In this document: one piece after another, positions 11,300-24,500 of the stretch
How positions within the stretch are numbered: the first letter of the stretch is position 1
How the letters are laid out: every line of letters begins with the position of its first letter
NCBI GenBank assembly: GCA_948567375.1
Contig: OX419756.1
Coordinates: 1,431,001-1,495,000 of the forward strand
Direction: 5' to 3'
From: Lunularia cruciata
Taxonomy: Eukaryota; Streptophyta; Marchantiopsida; Lunulariales; Lunulariaceae
DNA: 64,000 bases
Program-made: the position numbers and the translations under genes
Notes under the pieces: model-generated
Databases searched by the model: none
What the model was told of the DNA's origin: nothing
What the model saw: the letters and a program-made list of their open reading frames with translations, nothing else

Positions 11300-14060
11300 A
11301 CTCCAATCCGATGTCTACCTCTTCTTCGGCTTCCAAACCCAATGATCTTCCTATCACTTCTCCTTCTTTGGGTCTATCTTCAACTACCAAATCCTTCACT
11401 ATTTCTAGTACTTCACTTTGAATTACAATTGAGGTCATGGGTAACCTTTCTAACTCTTTATCTTCCAACCCACTCTTCTCTAATGTCTTAGGTGACAACT
11501 TTGAAGACACCTACACTCCTAGTTCTCTTACTTTGGGTTTCTTATCTTCTTGCACACTTCTTCTAACTCCCTAACTTTGAATTCACTAAATCTAATCTGA
11601 GATTGACATTGTCTCCTACTTCCAACATCTTTCTATCTACTCTCTCCCTTAAATGAATCAAAAGAGTGCTCATATCAACATCCTTTGCTCTTCTCTTTTG
11701 AGTTTCCTACACAAGCAACTTCAATTCATATTGTCTCACTTCTTCCAATCTTCCTTCAGCCTTCGTGCTCAACATTGCTTGCAGTCTTCCAACAACTTCT
11801 CCTACTGATTCTAATGCATATCCCCAAGATCACTCTGCCTTTAACTCTTCCCGATACATCTTCAACTTGTCTTTGTGCTCAACAACAAGCATCTTCTTCT
11901 CCTCTACATATTGAGAACTTTGTAACTTAGCACTTCTTACCAAGTCTCTCAATCTTTCTTCCTATTGATGTTAGATCAACAGCTCTTTCTGCCATGCTTG
12001 TTCTTTCCCTGCTGCACTCTTCTTCAGCCCTTATAACTCCTGCTCTATCACTGCTACCATCACCTTCACATGAATAATTTTGATGCATGCTTCATTGACT
12101 TCCTCCTTCATCTTTGTTAGCAACATCATCTTCTCTTTCAACACTTCGGCTTGATGCTGCATCTCTCTTCCCTTGACTCAAAACTCTCTTGCAACTTCTT
12201 GAAAGGCTTCTCCTTCAAGATTGTATCCACCCAAAGCTCCTCAACTTCTTTGTCTCTTTGAGCTACATGTTCCTGCAATCCCTTTACTTCATTTAGTAGA
12301 GACTTCACCATCTGCAACTTATTATTGACCTTCCTTTGATCTTGCAGGATTACCTTTTCTTGTGCTTTCAACAGCTCCAACCATGGACTCACAACCTGCA
12401 TTAAGTACTGTACTCTTCCAAAGTTCTCTTTGTCTTTGACCCTATCTTTGTACTTCATCTCTTCTGCCAGCTCCTTCTCCCAAAGTCTCAATCTTTGTAC
12501 TTTCAATGATATCGCATTGGAGCTTCCTTCTTCCTTACCAGCTCAACTTGGTCCTGTATGGTCTTCCTTCTTCCATTGGTTCTCCATCTCCTCCATGACC
12601 ACGGCTACACAAGGATTATCACTTCCATCTATATGATCAATAGCCACATGAAATTCTTCATCATCTTTTGCTTCAGCCAATTGCTAGACTTCCTCTTCTC
12701 CATCACTCTCACTTCCGGATTCCCCACTTTGTAATGTGAGCTCCGCTTCTTTTGAGTCTCCTCCTCTAGACTCTATCTCTCCTTTAGATTTTTGAAGTCT
12801 CTTCTCTCACCACCTTCTTACCTTGTAGAGTAAGTCTTTGGGTCTTCCGTTGTGCTTGAGGCAACTCTTCCTCTTTGGGTTTAGTCCACTTCTTTGTCTT
12901 TGGACTTCTTACTTCTTCACTCTCTTGCTGTCTTGTTTTGATGAAGTGATCATCACTGGCATGGAGGTGTGTCATGTAGTGCTGCTCTTCTTCATCCGCT
13001 TCTCATTGTAGATCAGGATGGAAATGTGACACCATGCATCGCCTCTCCTCCACGGTCAGCAAATTTAACCCAAAGTAGAAATGTGCTGCAAACGGTGCAA
13101 AATAATGTGGAAGCAAATTAGTTCTCCAATTGACAACCATCTACCTCATTTGTTGATGGAAGCACTTTGCCCAGTTCACCTTCACTCTTGCAAACATCTG
13201 GTGGAAGAAGACGGGCCGCTGCATATTCACGGATGTTGTTCATTCAGGTTTGAACATAGCCATGATTGCTTTGATGATGCTTTGTTTAATTGGGTCCCAA
13301 TAAGACTCTACTTTGTAACCATTAGTCCTGTGTGGGGTGAAGAACAAATTGCAAATTTCCACAATCTCCTCTGCAGTATCACACTTCCAATAGAAGGTGA
13401 TCCCAATCATCTCTCCTGCTTCCTTCTCCAATACTAACCTCCAATCTGACTCAATCCATCAAGCCGGATTTCCTCTCTTCTCCTTGACGTCAAGGCCTTC
13501 CTCATAGTTATTGATAGCATAATACAAAGTCTATTCAAGACTTTGATCCTTGTTACGACATCTAATCTACAAATTGCAAAGCTCTAACTACAAGTGCATT
13601 CTTGACCTTCTTTGCTATGATTTGATCTCTTGTTCTTTGGCACTAGAAAACTATTCCCTCTCCTTGACGTGTCACTTTAACCCCTTTTGGACTTTGGAAA
13701 ATTTCACTCTCAATTGGCTTCTTGACACGCATTACTACAGGAAAAATACTCAAAGGAACATGATACCAACTTGACATATTCAATTTCTCCTTGTGCAGTC
13801 ATAATTTTGTATTACCCCAAGGTGCAGTCATTCCTGAGTCAATTTCAAAATCAACTCCTCCTTATGCATGTTGATTTCCTACCACTATCAAGGTATGCTT
13901 CTCCTGCCTCTGTCATTTCTTGAAGTGTACTTTGTTGCCACGTAGAAAGGTTGTTAGGCCATCTTCCAATCGGCCTTTGTGTTCTGGTCCAAAGATGAGT
14001 ACTTCTTTGGACTTGTTTCTTTGTACCCTCCCATCCGAGTACTTCCTCTTTCCAAGCCAA
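11300..14060 (-). pseudogene. LTR-borne reading frame (U3 ORF), subfamily II copy
   Basis: Within the solo LTR the - strand carries coding-like stretches in the following order. First is an N-terminal part with GITFYWKCDTAEE and YKVESYWDPIKQSI (about 13240-13430). Next is a charged K/E/S-rich linker (about 12780-12980). Then comes a coiled coil (about 12140-12510, heptad-like VKGLQEHVAQRDKEVEELWV), and last a tail ending EEEVDIGLE near 11300. The same order occurs in the other long family B LTRs. Function is unknown and it matches no gag, pol or env part that I recognise. It is broken in several places. Confidence 0.75.
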
Positions 14061-16928
14061 AGTTGACTTCTATGGGTTTACTCTGAAGACACACCCGTGC
14101 ATTTTTTCCTTTGTAATTCAGCTTTCTTACTAACTTCTTCAAAAACTCTAACAAAACAAAAGAAAACAAAAAATGTGGGTACCACAGTAGTCCTTGAAGG
14201 CAATCAAGTGAGAGGATTGATAGAACTTGGAGCGATAGAGAATTTCTTGCCTCACTCTATTCCAATAAGGTTGGGCATGGAACTAGAGCAAGATGATAGT
14301 GAAGAGAATTACCTAATGGTCAAAAAAAGGATTGAGTTGTTATCTAGAAAGGTAGCGCTCTCTACAGGAGAGTATAAGGAAGACATTGAGCAATGAGTGA
14401 TGCAGTTAGCTCGTTATGATGTTGGGTATGCTCTAGATGGAGTACAACAACCCATAGTAGATTGGCAAAGGAAAACAATGAGAACTAGCAAATGGAAGAT
14501 ATTTGGAGATTGGATATGATTCCAAAGGTAAGAATTGTCTCTCTATGTCATAGAGAGAATAGTTATCAATAAGACAGATATGTGTCATGGGTTGAATAAG
14601 AGAAGTCTAGAGTGCATAATTGAATGGACAAATTCTTGATAGATGCAATAGAAAAATTTAAGGATATATTTCTTGGTGGTTTACCTCAAAAGTAGATCAT
14701 AAATTGAAACACTTTTTGGGAGTACACCTCCTTGCAAAGCTCTATATCAACTATCACCTCATGAGTTAGAGAAGTGCAAGGCTCACATTGAAGATATATT
14801 ATAGAAAAATCCAACCTAGCATACCACATATGGTGTTCCCTCTTGTTTGTGAAGAAGAAGAACAAGATGCTACAAATGTACCTTGATTACCCACCAAATG
14901 GTGAAGAATAATTTCCATTACTTTAAATGCATGATCTATTTGATAACTCAATGGAGCAAAACACTTCACCAAACTTGATCGATGCAATGGGAAAAACCAC
15001 ATGAGGATAGTGGAGCAAGTTGCACAAAACTGCCTTTCAAACAAGGTATGGTTACTTTGAGTACCTAATGTTGTTCAGTATCACCAATGCATTGACCACT
15101 TTCATGAGTTTGATGAATGATATATTTTGTTTATACTTGGGTAAGTTTATTATCATTTTTTAGATGATATCTTAGTATATTGTAGTACAATGAAGAGTAT
15201 AAACAACATCTACAAGAAGTTCTATGAATTTTTCAAAAGAAATAATTGCACATAAAAAGCTCAAAGTGCATATTTGGCAAGATTACTTGGGTCATAGAGT
15301 AAGTGTAGAAGGTATCTAAGTTTTCACAAATAAATAGAAGTTGTTTGGATGTGGGGTATTCCAAAGGATCAAACTCAACTAAAGAGTTTCTTGGGATTAA
15401 CTAGATTTATCATCAATTTTTTAAGGACTTCTCCAAGTTTGCACAATCTTTAACATCATTACTTGGCAAGGGAAAGAAATGGATGTGGAGAACCACACAA
15501 GAACTTGCCTTTCAAGCAATGAAAGATGTATTAATTCATGCACCAATCTTGAAATGATATGATTCTAAACTTCTTATCAAGTTGGCTACATATGCCTCAA
15601 AACATTATGATAAGAGCAATTCTACAACAAGGAATGGGAAGGCAGATGGCACCCAATCATTTATTTCTCTAAAAAATTGTTACAAGTGGAGAAAAATTAT
15701 TACACTACCAAACAAGAAGAGTTGGTAATTGTTCTTGCTACCAAGCATCTATCTTTGTGAAAAGGTAATTTTAGTGGAGATAGACCACAAACCACTAGTG
15801 TACCTAGAGACACAAAAAGACCTATCTCATCCACACATTCATTGGGTAAAGTAGAGAAAAGGGTTTAACATAATTATTACATATGTGGAGAGCAAGAAGC
15901 AACTTGCATATACATTCATCTGGATGCCTATGGTGAAAAATCTGGTTGTAGAGGTCAAGATGCACCTAGATTTTTGGATATAGATTTTATTGATTCAAAG
16001 ATTATTGGCAGTCAATCATCTAAGGGCATCACCAATACCCAAGGACTCACATTCCTAGATGGCAATTTATGGATGTCCAATGTTCCAAACCTACAAACCA
16101 CCATTCTTGCCAAATGTCATGATTCTATCATTTTAGGTCATGTTGGAGTGTACAAAACCTTAGATGTAGTCTAACACTATTACTATTGACCCAAGATGGG
16201 CCAAGATGTGATGGAGTATGTTCAAATCTACCTCCTCTATTAGCAAAATAAAGCTCTTTAATCAATCAAGGTCTCCTTCAACCCTTTCTACTCCTACATA
16301 ATATTGAGAGTAGGTAAGCATAGGTCTAATTTGTAGATTACCCAAGATCACCTTAGGTTTTGACTCCATTATAGTCTTTGTGGACTGGCTGAGAAAATTG
16401 ATTTATTTGTGTCCTATGATCAAGGATGTGATTGCACTGCAATTGGCTCAATTGTACTTAGCTATGGTCTTGTCTCAACATGGCATCTCTTGAAAGCTTA
16501 TCACAAATTACGACACTCAATTCATTAGTTTGTTTTGGGAACATTCTTTGTAATATTCAATCAAACTTGTAATTCCATGTCCAACCATCATCAAACCTAT
16601 AGAAAAACAAGGTGGGCCAATTGCATTATTGGGACATGCTATGGGGCATCACTTTGGAGGAGTAAGAAAGGTGGGACATAATAATTCCTCTCATGGAATT
16701 TGCTTATAACAATTTGGTGAATGCATCTACAAAACTCACACTTTTCTCCCTCATGTATGGCAAACACTCTTTCACACCTTTGAGCTTGGTAAAGGTTAGT
16801 GTAGTGGCTACCAAAGTTGATGTTGTCAATCCTTTTGTGCCTCAAATCCAATAGGGCATGGAGGATGCCAAGAACATGTTATGGATAGCACAAAATTGCC
16901 AAAAAAATATGTAGATGCACATTGTGGT

Positions 16929-17724
16929 TGTGACAACCTGGCAAGTACAACTCTTATGGTAATCAGTAAGTAAAGTTCATTCCCACAAGGATATGAGGCA
17001 GAAATGTTCAAATACAAAGTAAACAATAACAATTTAGTTCTTCTTGGTTGCTTATTTTGTCTCTTAGGGAGAAACCACTCCCAAAAGAGAGTAACAAGCA
17101 TTGACTCACAATCTAGTCACAAAGTACACACTCATTATCACAACTCCATCAAATTCTATCCAAACAAATCTTGATTGTGATGAGTCAGATTCTCCTAAAG
17201 ATGGCTACTTCATTGTAAAATGATTTCATCTCAGAATTGTGTTCCACCCTTCCACTAAAAGCACAACTCCTTGATCAAAATTGGTTCACATCAAACTCAC
17301 ACTATAGTCACAAATGCAAAATACTACCAACACTACAATTCCTCTCAGATTTATCAAGACATTGCTTTGATTACACTTCACTTAGGATTAAACACACAAA
17401 ATGAAGATTAGCGTTGTGGAGTCCAACATCCAACAAACTCACTGACTTACACTTTGAAATTCTCTACACACTCCTAAACACAAACACAAACTTGATACTC
17501 GGAATTAAGCTAAACAACAAGCACTGAGATTCAACACTTTGCTTTATCTATCTTTAGAAATATGAATACTGAACAACATTTGGCTATGAAGGCCTCCTTT
17601 AAATAGGCAAAGCACTTCAACAATTACTTACAACTATACCATTCTACAATAACTTGATCAACCTATAGGTCCAAAATGACAATGCACCTCTTGATATTTG
17701 CCTCTTCAAATCTCAAAATTGTTT
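16929..17724 (-). repeat. Family B LTR fragment (3' end, R-U5 part)
   Basis: Starts TGTGACAACCTGG, which is the reverse complement of the LTR end, and covers about 800 bp up to CTCAAAATTG. At that point family C LTR sequence starts. The conserved TTAAATAGGC box is at about 17590. It ends family A copy 3 and is itself cut by the family C piece, which gives the order A, then B, then C. Confidence 0.8.
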
Positions 17725-18129
17725 TGTAATACCCATTTGTGCATGTGTGTGGTATTGTGATATTTAGCTTAGTATTTCAAGTACTTCAAAGATATTATTA
17801 ATATAGAGATAAAGGATGGTTCTATATTAGTCATGATTAGCTAAAGTGATTCATAGATAAGATAGAGGGGACCTTACTTTAGAGAAAGCGGAAAAGATGA
17901 GCATCACTATTTTGGATTCTAGTGTGTTGACTTGGTATTATTCCTAGGTGTTTGACTTTGAGGAAAAAGTTGAGAACTCTTGGGCCCGCAAGCCTTTTTT
18001 TGGATTCTTTTATAGTCTAAGGATAGCCATGTAAAGGATCACATGCTTAGTGGAATATGCCCATGTTAATAGATATTTCTTTATACTTTTTGACTTGACT
18101 TGACTTGTAGCCTAGTAACTTGAGTTACA
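17725..18129 (+). repeat. Family C LTR, 5' part
   Basis: TGTAATACCCATTTGTGCATG starts a repeat that recurs on the + strand at 44405-44716 and on the - strand at 37224-37325 and about 39168-39606. The shared landmarks are GTGTGGTATTGTGATATTTAGCTT, GATAGAGGGGACCTTACTTTAGAG and the CTTGACTTGTAGCCTAGTAACTTGAGTTAC end. Beyond 18129 it no longer matches the - strand copy near 39168, so the LTR may be recombined here. Family C could be Ty3/Gypsy, judging by the gag-pol that follows. Confidence 0.7.
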
Positions 18130-18398
18130 ATATGTATGCTGAATAGAAAGGTTCTTAGGCCAAATGGCTTGATGAAAAGATCTAAAATTTTGCAAGGAGG
18201 GACACGCTAGAGTTGTAATTAAGTGTGAAAAATTTCAGAGGATTGTAACATACCAGTTGTGAGATTTGACTTACATTGTGAGGAAGGGTCAATTTTGGAG
18301 AGTTTAGATTTCATGCATGAGGAGTGTGAGAGCAGCACAAAGCATATTTCAGTGTTTAGACTCATCTCGGGAACATGAAGGGTCTCCAAGAGTAATAA

Positions 18399-18760
18399 TT
18401 GAGGCTATGCAAGGTTTCTGAAGGGTTTGAGGTGATTGTAGGGGTAGATTTGAGGAAAAGAGAGTTTAGAATAGAATTTGAAGAGAGTGTTGAGAGGATC
18501 CAAAAACCTACACCACTTGGAGGAAAGAGTGAGTCCAAGTGCTTTTTATGTGGAGAGAAGGGACATAAGGCAAGTTCATGTCCATTGACTTTTGAGAGCA
18601 AGAGATTGAGAGAAAGGAGAGGCTTACTTGACTTGGGTTGCATGTTGGACCTTCTTCACCAAGATTGGGACGGAGAAGATCTAAGACCAAGGAGTTATAT
18701 GAGGTTTGTGGAGTGGAAGGACTTCAAAAAAGACATGAGTGTAGTGGAGTAAAAGCACTT
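18399..18760 (+). pseudogene. Short frame with an isolated CCHC zinc knuckle
   Basis: About 117 codons with one clear zinc knuckle, CFLCGEKGHKASSC (18540-18581, C-x2-C-x4-H-x4-C), flanked by a basic stretch and FESKRLRERRGLLDLG. It lies upstream of the family C gag, which has its own knuckle at 19937. It could be a remnant of a second gag or a leader frame of the same element. No other domain is seen. Confidence 0.5.
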
Positions 18761-19260
18761 TTGGAGACTTTGGTGAAGGATCTTGGAGAGAGTCTAAGTA
18801 TAGCTACAGAAATACTACCATCTTCATTAGCTAGTTCTCAAGATTAGTGATGGAGATAATATTTCAACTTATGGATAAACTATCCATGAGAGTTCAATTA
18901 ATATACACTCTAGGATTTGATATTGCTATAGAAATCTTGGAGTAACTTGAACCTTTTGTGTTTCCTAGAGTGGATTATTCTCAGATGGTGTTAGTCATGT
19001 ATATACTCTATTAGTTATAGAGTGAGAGAAAAGAAAAGAGAAAAAGAAAAAATTGAGAGAAAAGAAAGATAGTGAGGGGTTAAGATGGGGAAGCTTCCAG
19101 TTTTCTTTGGCAAGGATGGAGAAGATATGGAGGCTTTTGTGAAGGACTTCAAGAGAGCTTGCATAGGAAACAATGAGAGGAGAAAGAATGAGTGGACGTC
19201 ATTATTACCAGATTTCTTTTGGGATACAACACTTACATGGTATGAGTCAGAATACCAAAA

Positions 19261-19281
19261 GAGAGAGAGAGAGAGAGAGGA
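19261..19281 (+). repeat. (GA)n microsatellite inside gag remnant
   Basis: About ten GA units with one G-G break lie in the gag-like stretch, within a wider purine-rich area. Confidence 0.85.
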
Positions 19282-21507
19282 GAGATGGGGCAGAAGAGTC
19301 TTGGGAGGGTTTGACATCAACACTCATTGGGAACTTTCTTCCTGATGAGAGTTATGAGAGATTGATGAGTGTGGTTACCTTTCTCAAACAAGGAGATGGA
19401 GAGAAAGTGAGAATCTATGTGGAAAGAGTTGAAACATTAGAGTCTAGATTTTGCATAGTGTTGAAGAAGGGTGGGGATGATGGGGAGACTACTATGATTG
19501 GCATAGGGGCCATGCTCACCAAGAATTTTGTGGGAGAGTTAAGACCAAAAATTAGAAGCAAAGTGATATATAAGAAACATTCTTCCAAGGTTGAAGCTAT
19601 CAAGATTGCAATTCGTATGGAGGAGAGTTTGGAAGGGGGTGAGAGTGATTTGGTGGTGAAGGAGGTTGTGCATCATTCTCAGGGTTACAATTATGGTAGA
19701 TTTTTGATACTTTGGTGGCAAGGGTTGCACCACAAGTAGTAGTTGCTCTAGTTCTTGCACCTCCACCAAAGGATCCACTTCAAACCATCACAGAACAACT
19801 TGCAGATCTCAAGATCAATATGGTGCAACTATGGGAAAAGAGAGAGGTGGATAAGAATGTGGGGAGAGGGCCTAGGAGTTATAGAAGTTATTCATATAGA
19901 GGGGGCCAACCAACCAACAATTTCAATGAGAGAAATTGTTTTGGTTGTGGAGAAAGAGGTCATATCCAAAAGAATTGCCCAAATTCCACTTATCATGGAG
20001 GAAGGGGCTATGAGGGAGCCAATAGAGGCAAAGAGGGAGGTAATGAAACCCAAGTGGTGCCTAATCCAAACAAAGGTAAGGGGATAACATCTATAGATGT
20101 GGCTGAGAGAAAGTATGAGAAGGGAGAGTGCTCAAATTCCAAGAGTCTTAATTTGGAGCTTTTGGCACAAGAGAAGAAGAGAGCTCATTTTGCAAAGGAT
20201 ATGCACTCTTCTCAAGGACTTACTCCTAGCCAAGATACTCTTATACCTACTAGGAGCACTCACATAAGCACTTCACACCATCAACAACAAAGACTCCAAG
20301 GAAGAAGTTGGGGATGGACAACTTCTTGATCTTAGAGCAACAATGGAACTACAATGTCTTGAAGGATGTTGGTAGTCACAAGGCTAATATCATAGTGGGC
20401 CAATGCATTGCTTTGAATCCTAATTTTAGAAAGGAGCTTAGAGGTGGTTTGAGTTCTACAAGGAGCAAGAGGAAGAAGAAGGCAAAAGTTCCAATATTAA
20501 TGGGGGTGGTGGATGCCAAACCAACACCATGGGAGGCTTGTGAATATACCTCCAAGATTGATGTGAGAGTAAATGATCACAACATCAAGGATGCATTGGT
20601 TGATGGAGGATTAGCAGTGAATGCCATGTTGGAGAGGTTGATGAAGAAGTTGGGTATGATACCTTGAAGACCTTCAACATTTGTGGTGAGCATGGAAAAC
20701 AAGCAACAAGTTTGACCAATAGGGGTGATGGATAAAGTGATAGTTTCAATTATGGGAGTTCAAAATCTCATGACTTTGCAAGTCTTGAAGGATTGAAGCT
20801 ATGACTTACTTCTTGGGAGGCCATGATTGAGAGCATCATGCACAACTTATTGATGGCACAAAAGGTACTTGAAGATTGGGCCATCAAACCATAGAGTCAT
20901 AGTTACTGTGACTAACACCACCAACACTTCACATTCAGATACACCATCTTCTGATTATTGGGAATCAGATGCTGAAGAAGGAGCTTCAGGTGTGGATACA
21001 AGCATGGAGGAGAAGTATGAATCTGAATTGGATTCAGATGTGTATCCCTTGTGTGTTATGGATTTTGCACCTAAGCCAAAGGTTTAGAAGACCCCAGATA
21101 AATCACTATTGACACTTGAGGAGATAGAGAGAAGGTTGACTACCCTCAAGTATGGCCCAAATGTTACCAAGGAGGAGAAGGTGATATTTGAGGAGATTTT
21201 CCGCAAGTTCATCCATGTGTTTGCTTTTAGTTACAAGGATTTGAAGGAAGTCACCTTGGAGGAGCACAAGATAGAGGTCGAGTCACATGCAAGACCCATC
21301 TACCAAAAGCAATGTCACATCAGCCCACCAATATCTTTGGTTGTGAAGGAGGAGATTGATAAGCTCAAGGAGGTTGGATTTATCTTTGAGGTGGTGAATT
21401 CAGAATGGGTGTCTCCAATTATGATTGTGAAGAAAAAGAATGGCAAGCTTTGAGTATGTGTGGATTACAAGAAGCTCAATGCGGTTACCAAGAAGTACTA
21501 CCCATTA

Positions 21508-24500
21508 TATGACAACCCGGCAAATATCACTTTTGCGGTAATCAGATAAGGAAAGTTTGTTCCCATAGAGATACGATTCAGAATTGGTCAAATACAAAGT
21601 CAAATGTCACAATGTAGTTCTTCTTGATTGTGTCTGTAATATCTCAAGTAGAAACCACACCCAGAAGAGAGTAACAAGCACTGAATCACAGTCTTGTCAT
21701 GACAATTTGTCATAGTTAATCACAACTCCATCAAATCTTCAAACAATCTTGATTGTGATGATTCAAGCTCTTGCTAAAATGGCACTTCAATGCAAAACAA
21801 ATTTGCCTCAAAATTGTGTTCTACCCCTCCACTAAATGCACAACTTCCTCAATCAAAATTGCTTCACATCAACTTTGCGCTACATTCACAAATGCAGAAT
21901 ACTACCAACACTACAATTCCTTTCAGATCTATCAAGGCATTGCTCCGATTGCACTTCACTCAAGATCAAACACACAGAGTAAAAATCAAGGCTACGGAAT
22001 CTAACATCCACCAAGCACAATGACTTGCACTTTGAATTTCTCCACACACTCAAAAACACAAGCACAAAATTGATACTCAGAATTAAGCTCAAGCAATGAG
22101 CACTCCTTCACAACACTTTGCTTTACCTAATCTCAAAAATAATGAGCATTGAACAACATAAGACTACAAATGCCACTCTTAAATAGTGAAGCAAATGATA
22201 GTTCTAACAAATATCCTGTTCTACAACAATCCTTCTAACTTGCAAAATGACAATGCACCTCTTCATATCTGCCTCTTCAAATCTCAAAATATATTACTAA
22301 TCTGATCCAATGTCTACTTCTTCCTTGGCTTACAATCTTGAAGTAACTTCACTCACTACTACTCTATCCTCGGGTTTCAAAACTCCTTATTCCTCCACCA
22401 ATTCTAACATTTCACTTTCCTGATCTGCAATTCCACTAGTGGGTAATCCATCTAACTCCTTATCTCCCAACCTACTCTTCTCTAAAATCTCCGATAGTAA
22501 CTCCAAAGTCATCTGCACTCCTATGTCATCTACTTTGGGTTTTGCTCTTATATCCTTCCAAAGTTTATCTATCTCTTATTTCACTAAGTCTAATCTAATT
22601 GTGATATTGTCTTCTACTTCCAATATCTTTCTTTATACACAAGTTCTGAGTCTGATAAGTAAAGCATTCAAATCTTTATCCTTTGCATTTCTCCTCCTCA
22701 TCTCTTGCACCAACAACTTCAACTCATGTAGTCTTGTTTCTTCAATTTACACGTTGGCTTTTGTACTCAGCATCATATTCATCTTGATTACAATCTCCTT
22801 CAATGGCTCTAATCTCATTCTTCTCTCCCATTCTCAATCTATGAGCCAATCTTCTCTGTACATTGCTAATTCTACTTCAAACTCGGCTTTCACTATTTCT
22901 TTCTCCTTCTCCTTCTGCATAATCTTCTCCTCCAGATTGCGAAGTAAATCTCTCAACCTTTCTTCCTCATGATATCTCACTGTTAACTCTCTTTGCCAAA
23001 GCTGATTCTTCTCTTCTACACTTTCAATCACTCTATGGAGCTCTTGCTCTTTCTTTGCTACTCTTGCCATAGCATAGATAATTTCTAATCTCAAATCAGC
23101 AAACTGCTACTTCAAGATTTCATACTCAGCCACTTGCCTTTCCCTCGCTATGTCACTTTGCTCTATGAGTCCCTCTTTATTCCTTGCTTCTCTCTTCAAG
23201 ATCTCAATCACTTGATTCTATACTACTGCGTCTACTTGTAGTACTTCCCTTTCCTCCTCACCTTGGGTTATACTTTTCTTTAACTCCAAGTTCTCTTCTT
23301 CCAACCGAGCTAACCCCTGCAATACAATCTTCACCTCCGGACACTTTGACTGCATCTCCTTCTTCTTGTGCTCTAACTTCACCAATAACGGGCACACAAC
23401 CTCCTGTAGATACTCTACTCCTTCACTCGCATTCATTTTGACTCGCGGACTTATCTCCTTCTTCACGTCTTCCTCACTTGACACTCGCCTTCTAAGCCGC
23501 AGTCGCCTTATAGGAATGGATTTGTTGCTCCCCGAACTTCTATCCTCCTCTTCTCTTACCTTACTTAGCCCCCCTCCACACTTTGCCTTTCTCTACTTCT
23601 CTTCTCCTTGTTGACTTCTCTTCTTCGACTTCGGAGTGCTCACTTCCAACTGCACACTCTGCCCCGTCTGCTTGTAGACTCATCACTGCTCTTGATCTAG
23701 AGAATGTATTGCTGCTCCTCCACATTGACATCTTTTCTTAAGTCAGGATGGAAATGAGACACTATCTTATTTTTCTCCGCCGCATTGAGCAAGTTCAGCC
23801 CCAAATAGAAATGGGCTGCAAATGGCACAATGAAATGTGGAGGCAAGTTGTCCCACAAATTCCACACCATTTGTCTCATCCTACCATGAAGACACTTCAC
23901 CCAATTAATTGGCTCTCCTGCAAACATCTTATGGAAGAACACCGCTTGGTGCTTCATCACATAAGTCATTCTCTTAGGCTTCAAGATTGCCATTAGAGCA
24001 GTTACGATCCCTCTCTTGACAAGATCCTTATAACTCTCTACTTTGTAGCCATTCTTTGTACGCTTCAAAGAGAAAGCATCTCTCACTTCTTGGGTTTCTT
24101 TGGCTTCTTCTCCCTTCTCCAAGAATGTGGCACTATGCTCTGTGCTTCATTCTCTCTCGAGTACTAACCTCCAATCAGACTCTATCCATCGAGCCGGATT
24201 TCCTCTCTTCCCTTCTTCCTCAGGACCATCAAGACATTTACTCTCAATGATCTCAGTCATGAAACCTAGAAAGCTAACATTCTAGTTCCATGCCAAGAAT
24301 GTGATCCAAACCTTGCTCAAGACCTCAATTCTTGCGATCACATCTAACCTCCAAATCACATGATTTCTCACTGCAAATTTGGAGTTCTTCTTCCCACCTC
24401 CCATCTTTCTCTCTTCCTTTTTGGGCTAGAACTATTCTTCCTACTGATTCCCGGCTTAACTCTGTTGACTTCCTCTCGACACACCAGTGCGTCTTGGACT

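Larger units (their letters stand above)
10520..14186 (-). repeat. Family B solo LTR, long form, inserted in family A copy 3
   Basis: On the - strand it begins TGTGGTACCCACA (14186 leftward) and ends TTGTCACA (10520). It is 3667 bp long. A perfect 5-bp target duplication, GTAGT, lies at 10515-10519 and 14187-14191, so both ends are exact. No internal region is attached, so it is a solo LTR, the usual result of LTR-LTR recombination. It contains a degraded reading frame in U3 (see 11300-14060) and a TATA-like box at 11172-11180. It belongs to the same subfamily as the LTR at 60104-63835, sharing YKVESYWDPIKQSI. Confidence 0.93.
8227..16928 (+). mobile_element. Family A copy 3: Ty3/Gypsy chromovirus split by a solo LTR
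   Basis: This copy starts with a family A LTR (8227-8751), a weak primer-site-like stretch, gag (about 9550-10310) and a zinc-knuckle trace (CFYNC and FGHIA near 10240). A family B solo LTR then occupies 10520-14186, and the same element resumes with protease (about 14190-14560, LIELGAIENFLPHSI), RT (about 14640-15450), RNase H (about 15450-15960) and integrase (about 15960-16928). It stops where a family B LTR piece begins. It is heavily worn, with several tens of interruptions by eye. This is the only family A copy here with gag. Confidence 0.82.
18130..21507 (+). mobile_element. Family C gag-protease-RT remnant (Ty3/Gypsy)
   Basis: Visible parts are a purine-rich leader (about 19019-19080), gag (about 19085-19700, LPVFFGKDGEDMEAFVKDF), a zinc knuckle CFGCGERGHIQKNC (19937-19978), protease (about 20470-20830, active site of D-G-G type within DALVDGGLAVNAM) and the start of RT (about 21109-21507, EEIDKLKEVGFI, SPIMIVKKKNGK and VDYKKLNAVTKKYYPL). 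It then stops at the end of the - strand family B element. The VNAM protease and the VTKK RT motifs resemble Tat/Athila-type Gypsy elements more than chromoviruses. It is broken, with about five or six interruptions in the visible part. Confidence 0.82.
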
